Positions 1 to 6,005 are shown, counted from the first letter of the stretch. The stretch is DNA of 6,248 nt from Sulfurovum sp. (GCA_030634925.1 DAOVZV010000073.1:1-6248); one strand, 5' to 3'. The notes: generated by a model from the sequence alone, not told the origin. A program made the numbers and translations.

Positions 1-61
1 AAGACCCTGCTAGTGGACCTCTCCCTGCTTCGTCTATCCCACATAATGGCATTGGGTTCAT
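1..61 (-). CDS. rnhB: Ribonuclease HII, N-terminal fragment (runs off the window edge)
   Basis: The minus strand from 61 reads M-N-P-M-P-L-C and then GIDEAGRGPLAGS, cut after 20 codons by the left edge. The G-I-D-E-A-G-R-G-P-L-A-G block is the N-terminal signature of ribonuclease HII; the Asp and Glu are two of its metal-binding catalytic acids. The enzyme cuts the RNA strand of RNA-DNA hybrids and removes single ribonucleotides from DNA in the cytoplasm. The ATG overlaps the stop of the preceding MOSC gene as TAATG, so the two are probably co-transcribed and translationally coupled. Only a weak purine-rich site (GAAGAG, 70-75) precedes the start, which also fits coupling. Only the first tenth or so of the protein is visible, but the motif is distinctive. 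Confidence 0.88.
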   Translation of the reverse strand, partial: MNPMPLCGIDEAGRGPLAGS

Positions 62-510
62 TATATTTTCTCTTCTAGGTATATTTTGTCGCCTATTTTT
101 ATATCTCCAGATTGTAACACTCTTACAAATATACCTCTATCATCTTTTAGTAGTTTTGGTAGTTTTTTGTCTATTTTGGATAGGTGGTTACATATTGTGC
201 AGTTTTGGCTTATCTCTAGGACGCTATCTCCTATATATAATTTGCTTCCTGAGGCTAGATGATATGGTGTATAATCTATGAGTATATTTTCTCCTAGTGA
301 GCCAAAAGGTAATATTATTTGATGGCTTTTTGCCAATTTATAACTACTTGTAGAGGTCAAAAGTACAGAGCGATTGACATCTTTATTGTAATACTTATCA
401 CCGATAATACCTTTTGTATCTACGCTTATTATCTCTTTTGAGACTCTTTTTGGTAAGCCTTCTATGGATACAAATAGAGTAATTATTTCTCCTATATGAA
501 GCTTTGACAT
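61..510 (-). CDS. MOSC-domain protein
   Basis: A 149-residue cytoplasmic protein with the layout of a stand-alone MOSC domain (molybdenum cofactor sulfurase C-terminal fold). Visible parts are an N-terminal strand followed by G34-I-I-G-D38, R47-S-V-L-L-T, the F69-G-S-L-G-E-N75 block, the L91-Y-I-G-D95 turn, a cysteine pair C104/C107, and the closing G126-I-F-V-R-V-L-x-x-G-x-I-x-x-G-D141 motif. MOSC domains are thought to bind sulfur or the molybdenum cofactor and to act in sulfur transfer; the substrate of this one cannot be told. I chose the ATG at 510 because AGGAG lies five bases upstream. The frame is open back to an ATG at 609, but those 33 codons lack a comparable site and extend beyond the domain. 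It is divergent from soxC and coupled to rnhB downstream. Confidence 0.82.
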   Translation of the reverse strand: MSKLHIGEIITLFVSIEGLPKRVSKEIISVDTKGIIGDKYYNKDVNRSVLLTSTSSYKLAKSHQIILPFGSLGENILIDYTPYHLASGSKLYIGDSVLEISQNCTICNHLSKIDKKLPKLLKDDRGIFVRVLQSGDIKIGDKIYLEEKI

Positions 511-515
511 ACTCT

Positions 516-520
516 CTCCT
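516..520 (-). promoter_or_regulatory. Ribosome-binding site deciding the MOSC gene start
   Basis: The minus strand reads AGGAG, then AGAGT, then ATG at 510. This well-spaced Shine-Dalgarno sequence supports the internal methionine over the ATG 99 bases further upstream. Confidence 0.75.
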
Positions 521-709
521 TTTTCTAATGTTAGGGGTTGTTTTGAGTGAAATCCTATCATATTTTTTGTTAATATTTGATATACTTTACTTATCTTTTT
601 TATACTCAAAGTTTATAACAAAAGTGTATATAAGTTACATTTTTATAGCACTAAGAGATGTTTTTTTATACAAAAGACTCTTTTTCTTATTCGTTTAATA
701 TATTTTAAC

Positions 710-715
710 TATAAT
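710..715 (+). promoter_or_regulatory. Predicted sigma-70 -10 box for soxC
   Basis: A perfect TATAAT sits 47 bases before the soxC ATG. No good -35 hexamer lies 16-18 bases upstream (687-692 is TTATTC). Instead there are T/A tracts at roughly helical spacing (661-670, 681-685, 694-706), as reported for Campylobacterota sigma-70 promoters. The predicted start of transcription, near 721-723, would give a leader of about 40 bases. This supports the soxC start at 762. Confidence 0.55.
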
Positions 716-723
716 TTTGGGAT

Positions 724-736
724 ATGACTTTGTCAT
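724..736 (+). repeat. Short dyad at the predicted transcription start of soxC
   Basis: ATGAC (724-728) and GTCAT (732-736) are inverted around TTT. The dyad lies just after the predicted -10 box, where a repressor site or a small leader hairpin could act. At five base pairs per arm it may be chance. Confidence 0.25.
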
Positions 737-750
737 TCCAAAAATAAATC

Positions 751-757
751 AAGGAGG
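751..757 (+). promoter_or_regulatory. Strong ribosome-binding site deciding the soxC start
   Basis: AAGGAGG lies four bases before the ATG at 762. The frame is also open from a TTG at 717, but that codon sits two bases after the predicted -10 box, so 762 is the start. Confidence 0.85.
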
Positions 758-761
758 AATA

Positions 762-2096
762 ATGAATAAGATAATTAATGTATCTAAAGAAGAGCTAGAA
801 CTTGCTAATCACACAGCAGAAGATTCAAGCAGAAGAGATTTCTTTAGAAAAACAGCCACTTATTCGGTAAGTGCTTTAGCAGCTGCTACTCTGATAGCTC
901 CTGTTAAAATCAATGCAGAAGATGACCCAGCGATTACAGAAGAGAAACCATGGGGGACTAAGTTTGGATATCCTGTAACTCACAATCTCTATGGTGAGCC
1001 ATCTCCGTATGAGCATAATGTAACTAGAAGAAATACGAAGCTATTGTCATCTGGAAACTATTACGCGTCTATTGCTATGTGTCCTGTATTTGATTTGGAT
1101 GGTATTATTACGCCAAATGGTCTTTTCTTTAATCGTTGTCATGGTGGTACAGCAGAGATAGACCCAAATGAGCATCGTTTGATGATTCACGGATTATTGG
1201 AGAAGCCTCTTGTACTCACAATGGACGAACTCAAAAGATACCCTAGCGTAAGTAGAATTCACTTCATTGAGTGTCCTGCAAACGGTGGACCAGAATGGAG
1301 AGGACCTCAGTTCCCATCTATTCAGTTCTCAAAAGGTATGATGAGTTGTGCTGAGTGGACAGGTGTATATATCAAAGACATCATCAAAGATTTGGGTCTC
1401 AAGCCTGAAGCTCTATGGATGTTGGCAGAAGGTATGGACAACTCTCACATGGGTAGAACAATACCAATAGACAAAGTCCTAGATGATGCGATGATTGTAT
1501 GGGGTCAAAATGGTGAAGCATTGAGACCAGAACAAGGTTATCCTATCAGATTACTTGTCCCAGGTTGGGAAGGTAACTTATGTGTTAAATGGCTAGGGAG
1601 ACTAGAATTTGCTAGTGAGCCTTTTTATGCAAAAGAGGAAACAGCTAAATATACAGCACTCAAGAAGTCTGGTAAAGCTATCCAACATTTCTACGCAAAC
1701 GAAGTAAACTCAATTATCACATCTCCATGTCCCGAGAAACCGTGGACAGACCTCAAAAAGGGTGATGTAATAGAGATTAGTGGTCTAGCTTGGAGTGGTA
1801 TGGGTACTGTTGAGGGTGTAGATATATCTTTTGATGGTGGTAAAAACTATGTAGAAGCTAGTCTAAAAGGTCTTGTATTACCAAAAGCATGGACTAGATT
1901 TTCTTATATATACAAGTATGAGGGTAAAGCGTTGCTTCTTACAAGTAGAGCTAGAGATGACGCAGGTCATATCCAACCTAGTGTCAAGCAAGAGAGAGAA
2001 GCAGTTGGCGTAGAGGGTGTTTATCATAGAAATGCTACTTCTACATGGGCCGTAGCATCAGATGGAAAGGTAACAAATGTTCAAGTCTTATCATAA
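762..2096 (+). CDS. soxC: SoxC, molybdenum subunit of periplasmic sulfane dehydrogenase SoxCD
   Basis: The 444-residue precursor belongs to the sulfite oxidase family. With SoxD it oxidises the sulfane sulfur bound to SoxY and releases six electrons, without needing free sulfite. The N-terminus has a Tat signal: S23-R24-R25-D-F-F-R-K, a hydrophobic stretch (about 34-48), and probable cleavage after A52, as expected for an enzyme exported folded with molybdopterin. The cofactor domain contains the H127-G-G block, the molybdenum-ligating cysteine C171 in I-E-C-P-A-N-G-G, and the later A-L-R-P-E-Q-G-Y-P-I-R-L-L-V-P-G-W-E-G stretch. A C-terminal dimerisation domain follows (V-N-S-I-I-T-S-P, G-L-A-W-S-G-M-G, S-F-D-G-G), ending in the SoxC-like V-Y-H-R-N-A-T-S-T-W. 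The reading frame is intact and of normal length. The downstream soxD excludes a stand-alone sulfite dehydrogenase (SorA) reading. Confidence 0.95.
   Translation: MNKIINVSKEELELANHTAEDSSRRDFFRKTATYSVSALAAATLIAPVKINAEDDPAITEEKPWGTKFGYPVTHNLYGEPSPYEHNVTRRNTKLLSSGNYYASIAMCPVFDLDGIITPNGLFFNRCHGGTAEIDPNEHRLMIHGLLEKPLVLTMDELKRYPSVSRIHFIECPANGGPEWRGPQFPSIQFSKGMMSCAEWTGVYIKDIIKDLGLKPEALWMLAEGMDNSHMGRTIPIDKVLDDAMIVWGQNGEALRPEQGYPIRLLVPGWEGNLCVKWLGRLEFASEPFYAKEETAKYTALKKSGKAIQHFYANEVNSIITSPCPEKPWTDLKKGDVIEISGLAWSGMGTVEGVDISFDGGKNYVEASLKGLVLPKAWTRFSYIYKYEGKALLLTSRARDDAGHIQPSVKQEREAVGVEGVYHRNATSTWAVASDGKVTNVQVLS
2066..2070 (+). promoter_or_regulatory. soxD ribosome-binding site inside the soxC coding region
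   Basis: AAAGG within the last codons of soxC lies six bases before the soxD ATG at 2077. It explains the 20-base gene overlap and supports coupled translation of the two subunits. Confidence 0.6.
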
Positions 2097-3201
2097 AATA
2101 TTAATATCAGCAACTTTGGCATTAGCAGTAACTACTGTAGCCTCTCTTGCAGGGAATAATGAGTCTCGTACTTATCCTAATGGTAAAAAAGTAATTGATG
2201 GTGGTTCTACTTATCCAGTAGTAGATGGAAAGACGGCATCATATTTTGTCAATACGCAAAAAAATGAAATCAAATTTGGTAGAGAAGCTACTGAAAATGA
2301 GATAAAAGCGTGGGATATAGATGTAATGCCAGATGGTACAGGTCTGCCAGAGGGTAGTGGTAATGTTGAAGATGGTGATGAGCTATATGAAAATCAATGT
2401 GGTTCTTGTCATGGTGACTTTGGAGCAGGTGGTGGAGGTTATCCAGCACTTCAAAAAGGTAACGCTTATGAGGGTCAAAAGAGTTTGACAAACCAGAGAA
2501 TGGGTCCAGATGATGATGGTCCTACTCGTAACTTCGGTTCATATTGGCCAGAAGCTAGTACTCTTTGGTGGTACATCAAAACAGGTATGCCTCATCCAGC
2601 TCCTATGAGTTTGACTGATAATGAGACTTACGCACTTGTAGCATATATCCTCTCTGTAAATGAGATAGAGATAGATGGTGTACTTGTAGATGATGAGTAT
2701 GAACTAGATAGAGAGAAGTTTCTAAAAATCAAAATGCCAAACAAAGATGGTTTTGAGCCAAATATAGATGGTCCAACTGGTATAGAAGATGTAAGAGTTT
2801 ATTTTAATGATTTCTCTAACTATGGTAACGGTACAAGATGTATGAAAGATTGTTTCGAGGGTGAACCTGTACTTCTTGGTATATCAGGAGCTGGTATTAG
2901 TGATTATCAACCAGCTATTAGTATCAAGAAACACCTACCAAAAGAGAAAGAAGTAGAGTCACTACCTGGTCAAAAAACTTATGAAGCGACTTGTTCTATA
3001 TGTCACGCAACTAGTGATATGGGTGCTCCAGCAGTTGGAGACAGAAAAGCGTGGATATCTATACTAAACAAAGGTATAGACAAAGTTTATGTTAATGGTA
3101 TTGATGGTATCAATGGTATGCCTCCAAAAGGTGGTAATATGAGCCTTACTGAAGCAGAGATGAAAGAAGTAATTGATTATATGGTAAATGCTAGTAAATA
3201 G
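2077..3201 (+). CDS. soxD: SoxD, dihaem cytochrome c subunit of sulfane dehydrogenase SoxCD
   Basis: A 374-residue precursor with a Sec signal (K3 to K7 basic region, hydrophobic core 8-22, probable cleavage after A25) and two cytochrome c domains. The first haem site is C108-G-S-C-H112, with candidate distal ligands M171 or M177 in G-M-P-H-P-A-P-M-S-L-T. The second is C306-S-I-C-H310, with M348 in G-M-P-P-K-G-G-N. Between them a C255-M-K-D-C259 pair could form a disulfide. The protein takes electrons from the molybdenum centre of SoxC and hands them to periplasmic cytochromes. Its N-terminal Y-P-N-G-K-K-V-I-D-G-G-S-T-Y-P-V segment and its length agree with SoxD as I recall it. It starts inside soxC in another frame, so the two form one translational unit. 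The sequence is rich in Asp and Gly before the first haem. Confidence 0.94.
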   Translation: MFKSYHKILISATLALAVTTVASLAGNNESRTYPNGKKVIDGGSTYPVVDGKTASYFVNTQKNEIKFGREATENEIKAWDIDVMPDGTGLPEGSGNVEDGDELYENQCGSCHGDFGAGGGGYPALQKGNAYEGQKSLTNQRMGPDDDGPTRNFGSYWPEASTLWWYIKTGMPHPAPMSLTDNETYALVAYILSVNEIEIDGVLVDDEYELDREKFLKIKMPNKDGFEPNIDGPTGIEDVRVYFNDFSNYGNGTRCMKDCFEGEPVLLGISGAGISDYQPAISIKKHLPKEKEVESLPGQKTYEATCSICHATSDMGAPAVGDRKAWISILNKGIDKVYVNGIDGINGMPPKGGNMSLTEAEMKEVIDYMVNASK

Positions 3202-3246
3202 TTATTTTCTATCACAATCGTTACACAATCTACAAGTAAAATAATG

Positions 3247-3274
3247 CAAAAGAGTGATAGCTATCACTCTTTTG
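3247..3274 (+). terminator. Perfect 28-base palindrome between soxD and soxY; terminator-like or processing hairpin
   Basis: The two 14-base halves (3247-3260 and 3261-3274) are exact reverse complements. As RNA this is a 12-base-pair stem with an AGCT loop, an A-run on the 5' side and a T-run on the 3' side, the shape of a bidirectional intrinsic terminator. It lies 45 bases after the soxD stop and ends 25 bases before soxY. Because soxY follows on the same strand and no full promoter fits in those 25 bases, partial termination or RNA processing is as likely as complete termination. A dimeric repressor site is a third option. Confidence 0.6.
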
Positions 3275-3299
3275 TTTATCAAAATATAAGGAAAAAGAA

Positions 3300-3746
3300 A
3301 TGGATAGAAGAAAATTTTTAAATTTAAGTATGTTTGCTATGGTAGCCGTACCAGCTAGTTTGAGTGCTATTGACTTTAGAGCTACAAAGCCTGATACATG
3401 GACTGCAAAAACAGTTAAAGACGCTATCAAAGCACAGTATGGTGACATCAAAACTGAAGAGAATGGCGTAAGTGTAAAAGCACCATCTCCAGCAGCAAAT
3501 GGTGGAGCTATCCCTGTAACAATCAAATCAGACATTTCTGCAAAAACAGTAGCACTTTTCCAAGATGCTAACCCAGAAGCAGCAGTAGCAGTATTTGCAC
3601 TAGCAGAGGGTGGAATTGTTGATTATACACTTAAAATCAAGATGAAAGTAACTGGAAAAATCACAGCTATCGTAGAAGGTACAGATGGTAAGTTCTATAG
3701 TGGTTCTATCGATATTGAAGTTGCAAAAGGTGGATGTGAGGGTTAA
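3300..3746 (+). CDS. soxY: SoxY, sulfur-carrier subunit of SoxYZ
   Basis: The 148-residue precursor has a short Tat signal, M-D-R3-R4-K-F-L followed by a hydrophobic stretch, with probable cleavage after A23 (S-L-S-A). The mature part is the small beta-sandwich seen in SoxY, with an A-N-G-G-A-I-P-V-T-I segment near residues 65-75. It ends in a flexible arm, K143-G-G-C146-E-G148. The cysteine is where thiosulfate is loaded by SoxXA, trimmed by SoxB and oxidised by SoxCD in the periplasm. The usual C-terminus is GGCGG; here Glu replaces the penultimate Gly. AAGGA (3288-3292) seven bases before the ATG fixes the start. soxZ follows after 50 bases. The call rests on the Tat signal, the carrier cysteine at the C-terminus and the neighbours. 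Confidence 0.94.
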   Translation: MDRRKFLNLSMFAMVAVPASLSAIDFRATKPDTWTAKTVKDAIKAQYGDIKTEENGVSVKAPSPAANGGAIPVTIKSDISAKTVALFQDANPEAAVAVFALAEGGIVDYTLKIKMKVTGKITAIVEGTDGKFYSGSIDIEVAKGGCEG

Positions 3747-3796
3747 TAACCTCTCGCACAAGAGTCAAAAAATAAATAGCAAAAAAAAGGAATATT

Positions 3797-4099
3797 ATGG
3801 CTAATATGAAAATCAAAGCAAAACTAAAAAAAGAAGTTATACAAGTAAAAGTAATGGCAAAGCACGATATGCTAACTTATGACCAAGCAAAGAAAAAGGG
3901 TACAGATGCAAACTTCATTACTCATATCTCTGCTACTTGTAATGGTAAAGTAGTATATGATGCATCTACAAGTCAATTTTGGTCTAAAAACCCACAATTT
4001 AAATTCAAATTTAAGGGTGGAGCAAAAGGTGATATGGTAGAGATTACATGGACTGATTTACTCAAAAACACAGTTACAGAATCTAAGAAAATCAAATAA
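3797..4099 (+). CDS. soxZ: SoxZ, partner subunit of SoxYZ
   Basis: A 100-residue all-beta protein matching the SoxZ family: M-K-I-K-A-K-L at the start, then V-x-V-K-V-M-A-K-H-D-M (strand with the H-x-M pair), F40-I-T-H-I, N-G-K-V-V, S63-K-N-P66 and the closing G-D-M-V-E-I-T-W. SoxZ forms a heterodimer with SoxY and presents the carrier arm to the Sox enzymes. It has no signal peptide, as is usual; it is thought to be exported through Tat bound to SoxY. A cysteine (C48) is present in an internal strand and is not expected to carry sulfur. AAGGA at 3787-3791 lies five bases before the ATG. It is the last gene of the plus-strand cluster. Confidence 0.94.
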   Translation: MANMKIKAKLKKEVIQVKVMAKHDMLTYDQAKKKGTDANFITHISATCNGKVVYDASTSQFWSKNPQFKFKFKGGAKGDMVEITWTDLLKNTVTESKKIK

Positions 4100-4104
4100 C
4101 CACC

Positions 4105-4131
4105 AAGATATAAGGGATTTCCCTTATACTT
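4105..4131. terminator. Dyad between convergent soxZ and the gene behind gltX
   Basis: TATAAGGG (4109-4116) pairs with CCCTTATA (4121-4128) around ATTT. AAG (4105-4107) and CTT (4129-4131) extend the stem past one unpaired A. It starts five bases after the soxZ stop and overlaps the stop of the opposing gene at 4124. It is placed as a shared terminator would be, but neither strand shows a proper U-run after the stem, so its strength is doubtful. Confidence 0.5.
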
Positions 4132-4582
4132 GACTCACCTCAAACCAATATATATCTTCTCTAGTCAAAGTAGCTAATTTCCTTCGTTTAAAATGTCCAT
4201 TCAAATCAAATCCATCTTTGCCATAACCCTCTTTGTATTCATCTATAAAAGACGCATATTCATCTTCTCTCATAGCACTAATCTGATATGTAACTTTGTG
4301 ATAGATTTGTTTATCTACTACTATCTCTTCTCTACTGTTTTCATTTAGATTGATACTTCCATATCTTTGGTCTTTGGGTAGAGTCATATTCATCTGTACA
4401 TAAGTACGCATAGATGCTAAAGTATGTTCAAATATATTAATAGGATTATCCACAGATGAGATAATAGTAGCCTCTTGCATACTATATCCCCAATCTCCTG
4501 ATATATCAAGTCCAACATCAAAAGCAGAAGATATTATCTCTGCTATATCATTTTGGCTCTTTAGTGGTTCAAATGTCTGCAT
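4124..4582 (-). CDS. Uncharacterised 152-residue protein downstream of gltX
   Basis: I do not recognise this family. The product is a soluble, acidic-looking protein with no signal peptide, membrane segment or cysteine. It opens with a helix-like stretch (residues about 6-22) and then D-I-S-G-D-W-G-Y-S. A probable mix of strands and helices follows, including a Y-H-K-V-T-Y-Q-I-S strand, a charged stretch with E-D-E-Y and D-E-Y-K-E-G-Y-G, and a basic F-K-R-R-K. It ends W-F-E-V-S-Q-V. No nucleotide-binding or metal-binding motif stands out. The ATG at 4582 is preferred to one at 4600, because AGGAG lies seven bases before it and the earlier start would run into gltX. The tight spacing after gltX (10 bases) indicates one operon, but this does not reveal a role in translation. 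Confidence 0.8.
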   Translation of the reverse strand: MQTFEPLKSQNDIAEIISSAFDVGLDISGDWGYSMQEATIISSVDNPINIFEHTLASMRTYVQMNMTLPKDQRYGSINLNENSREEIVVDKQIYHKVTYQISAMREDEYASFIDEYKEGYGKDGFDLNGHFKRRKLATLTREDIYWFEVSQV

Positions 4583-4589
4583 ATAATCT

Positions 4590-4594
4590 CTCCT
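4590..4594 (-). promoter_or_regulatory. Ribosome-binding site overlapping the gltX stop codon
   Basis: The minus strand reads TAG (gltX stop, 4595-4593), with AGGAG beginning on the A of that stop, then seven bases and ATG at 4582. Ribosomes ending gltX would therefore cover the start signal of the next gene, which favours coupling and the shorter start. Confidence 0.7.
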
Positions 4595-5975
4595 ATGCAA
4601 TAGAGGCTATAGCTTTTTCTATCCGTGCTATAGTCTCACTCACACCCAATATAGACATAATCTCATCCATACCAGACCCAGTCATACTTCCCATTAGACT
4701 CACTCGAAGAGGCATACCTATCTTGCCAAAACCTATCTCTTTTTCTGCTACTATCTTCTCCATAACAGAGTGAAAAGCCTCTTTGGTTGTAGGAGATGCA
4801 AGTACAAGCATATCAGCAAATGTATTTAGTATCTCTTTTGCTTCACCCTTGAATGCTTTTTTGGATGCTTTCTCATCATAGCTTGTTGGTGCATTGATGA
4901 TTAGATTAATCTGTTCAGCCAACTCTACTAGAGTTTTGCCTCTCTCTTTGGTAGCATTGAGTATCTCTGATGCTTTGTCATTTTCTCTCAAATCAACACC
5001 AAAATCCAATAGCATAGAGACAAGCTTATCATCATCACTATTTTTGATATAGTGAGCATTGAGCCATAGAAGCTTGTCTATATTGTAGTTAGATGAAGAT
5101 TTATTGATATTCTTTGGGTCAAAAAGCTCTATCATCTCATCTATACTAAATATCTCTACATCTCCATGACTCCAACCTAGACGAACTAGAAAATTGAGCA
5201 ATGCTTCAGGCAGATAGCCCATTGTCTTATAATCCATCACATCAGTAGCACCATCTCTCTTTGATAGTTTTTTGCCATTTTCATTGTTTATCATAGCTAC
5301 ATGATAGAAGTTTGGCAACTTAAAGCCCAAAGTATTATATACTACTATCTGCTTTGGAGTATTATATAGATGGTCATCTCCACGGATGACATCACTTAGA
5401 CCCATCAAAGCATCATCTATAGCCACTACGAAATTATAAGTAGGACTTCCATCAGCCCTAGCAATAACAAAATCATCTACCTCTGATGATGCTATATTTA
5501 TCTCACCCTTGACTCCATCATCAAAGGTAATAATACCCTCTTGTGGAGCTTTGATACGAATGACAGGCTCGATACCCTCTGGTGGAGTACCATTGAAGTC
5601 TCTATATCGTCCATCATATCTAGTCCTCTCCTTGTTTGCCATCTGCTCTTCACGCAAAGCAGTTAGCTCATCTTTGGACATATAACACTTATACGCCTTA
5701 CCCTCATCTAGGAGTTGATTGATATATTTGGTATATAGCTCAAATCTTTTGGATTGATATACAACCTCTCCATCTTGACTCATCCCAACCCATGCAAACG
5801 CTTTGAGTATAGCATCTTTGGCATCTTCAGAGTTACGAGCCATATCGGTATCCTCAATACGCAACAAAAACTCACCCCCATTATGTCGAGCAGTAAGCCA
5901 TGAAAAAAGAGCAGTCCGAAGACCACCTATATGTAAATATCCTGTAGGAGATGGAGCAAAACGAGTAACTGTCAT
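4593..5975 (-). CDS. gltX: Glutamyl-tRNA synthetase (GluRS, GltX1 type)
   Basis: A 460-residue class I aminoacyl-tRNA synthetase that joins glutamate to its tRNA in the cytoplasm. The N-terminal R5-F-A-P-S-P-T-G-Y-L-H-I-G-G18 block contains the HIGH-type motif (H15-I-G-G). It is followed by L-R-I-E-D-T-D and Y-R-D-F-N-G-T-P-P, then V-I-R-G-D-D-H, and the KMSKS-type loop K236-L-S-K-R240. The C-terminal third is the helical anticodon-binding domain. Length and motifs are those of a complete bacterial enzyme. Campylobacterota usually carry two paralogues, GltX1 for tRNA-Glu and GltX2 for tRNA-Gln, with GatCAB correcting the latter. From recalled Helicobacter pylori sequences this one reads like GltX1, which is inference. 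The start is supported by AAGG seven bases upstream (5983-5986) and by the family's usual N-terminus. Confidence 0.95.
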   Translation of the reverse strand: MTVTRFAPSPTGYLHIGGLRTALFSWLTARHNGGEFLLRIEDTDMARNSEDAKDAILKAFAWVGMSQDGEVVYQSKRFELYTKYINQLLDEGKAYKCYMSKDELTALREEQMANKERTRYDGRYRDFNGTPPEGIEPVIRIKAPQEGIITFDDGVKGEINIASSEVDDFVIARADGSPTYNFVVAIDDALMGLSDVIRGDDHLYNTPKQIVVYNTLGFKLPNFYHVAMINNENGKKLSKRDGATDVMDYKTMGYLPEALLNFLVRLGWSHGDVEIFSIDEMIELFDPKNINKSSSNYNIDKLLWLNAHYIKNSDDDKLVSMLLDFGVDLRENDKASEILNATKERGKTLVELAEQINLIINAPTSYDEKASKKAFKGEAKEILNTFADMLVLASPTTKEAFHSVMEKIVAEKEIGFGKIGMPLRVSLMGSMTGSGMDEIMSILGVSETIARIEKAIASIA

Positions 5976-6005
5976 AATAAAACCTTGAAATGAGATTGAT
6001 GTAGA

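Larger units (their letters stand above)
511..761. other. Divergent intergenic region between the MOSC gene and soxC
   Basis: This 251-base stretch is very AT-rich, with repeated T-runs on the plus strand, for example around 661-685. It must hold the outward promoters for both flanking units. The soxC side has a clear -10 box. On the minus side I see only AT-rich candidates, such as TATAAA at 604-599, without a convincing -35 partner. No RNA gene was recognised, and the open frames crossing it look like by-products of base composition. Confidence 0.6.

Noticed and set aside
511..609. N-terminal extension of the MOSC protein to an ATG at 609
   Set aside because: The added 33 codons lack a good ribosome-binding site and lie outside the domain, while the ATG at 510 has AGGAG at ideal spacing.
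717..761. Extension of soxC to an upstream TTG start
   Set aside because: The TTG lies two bases after the predicted -10 box, has no ribosome-binding site and would bury the Tat motif deeper; the ATG at 762 has AAGGAGG four bases before it.
2288..2491. Antisense open frame within soxD with a histidine-rich translation
   Set aside because: It is the complement of the Asp/Gly-rich soxD codons; the His richness comes from those codons and there is no start signal.
3230..3535. Antisense open frame over the start of soxY
   Set aside because: It lies opposite a confident gene, has no ribosome-binding site and crosses the palindrome; it looks like a by-product of soxY codon use.
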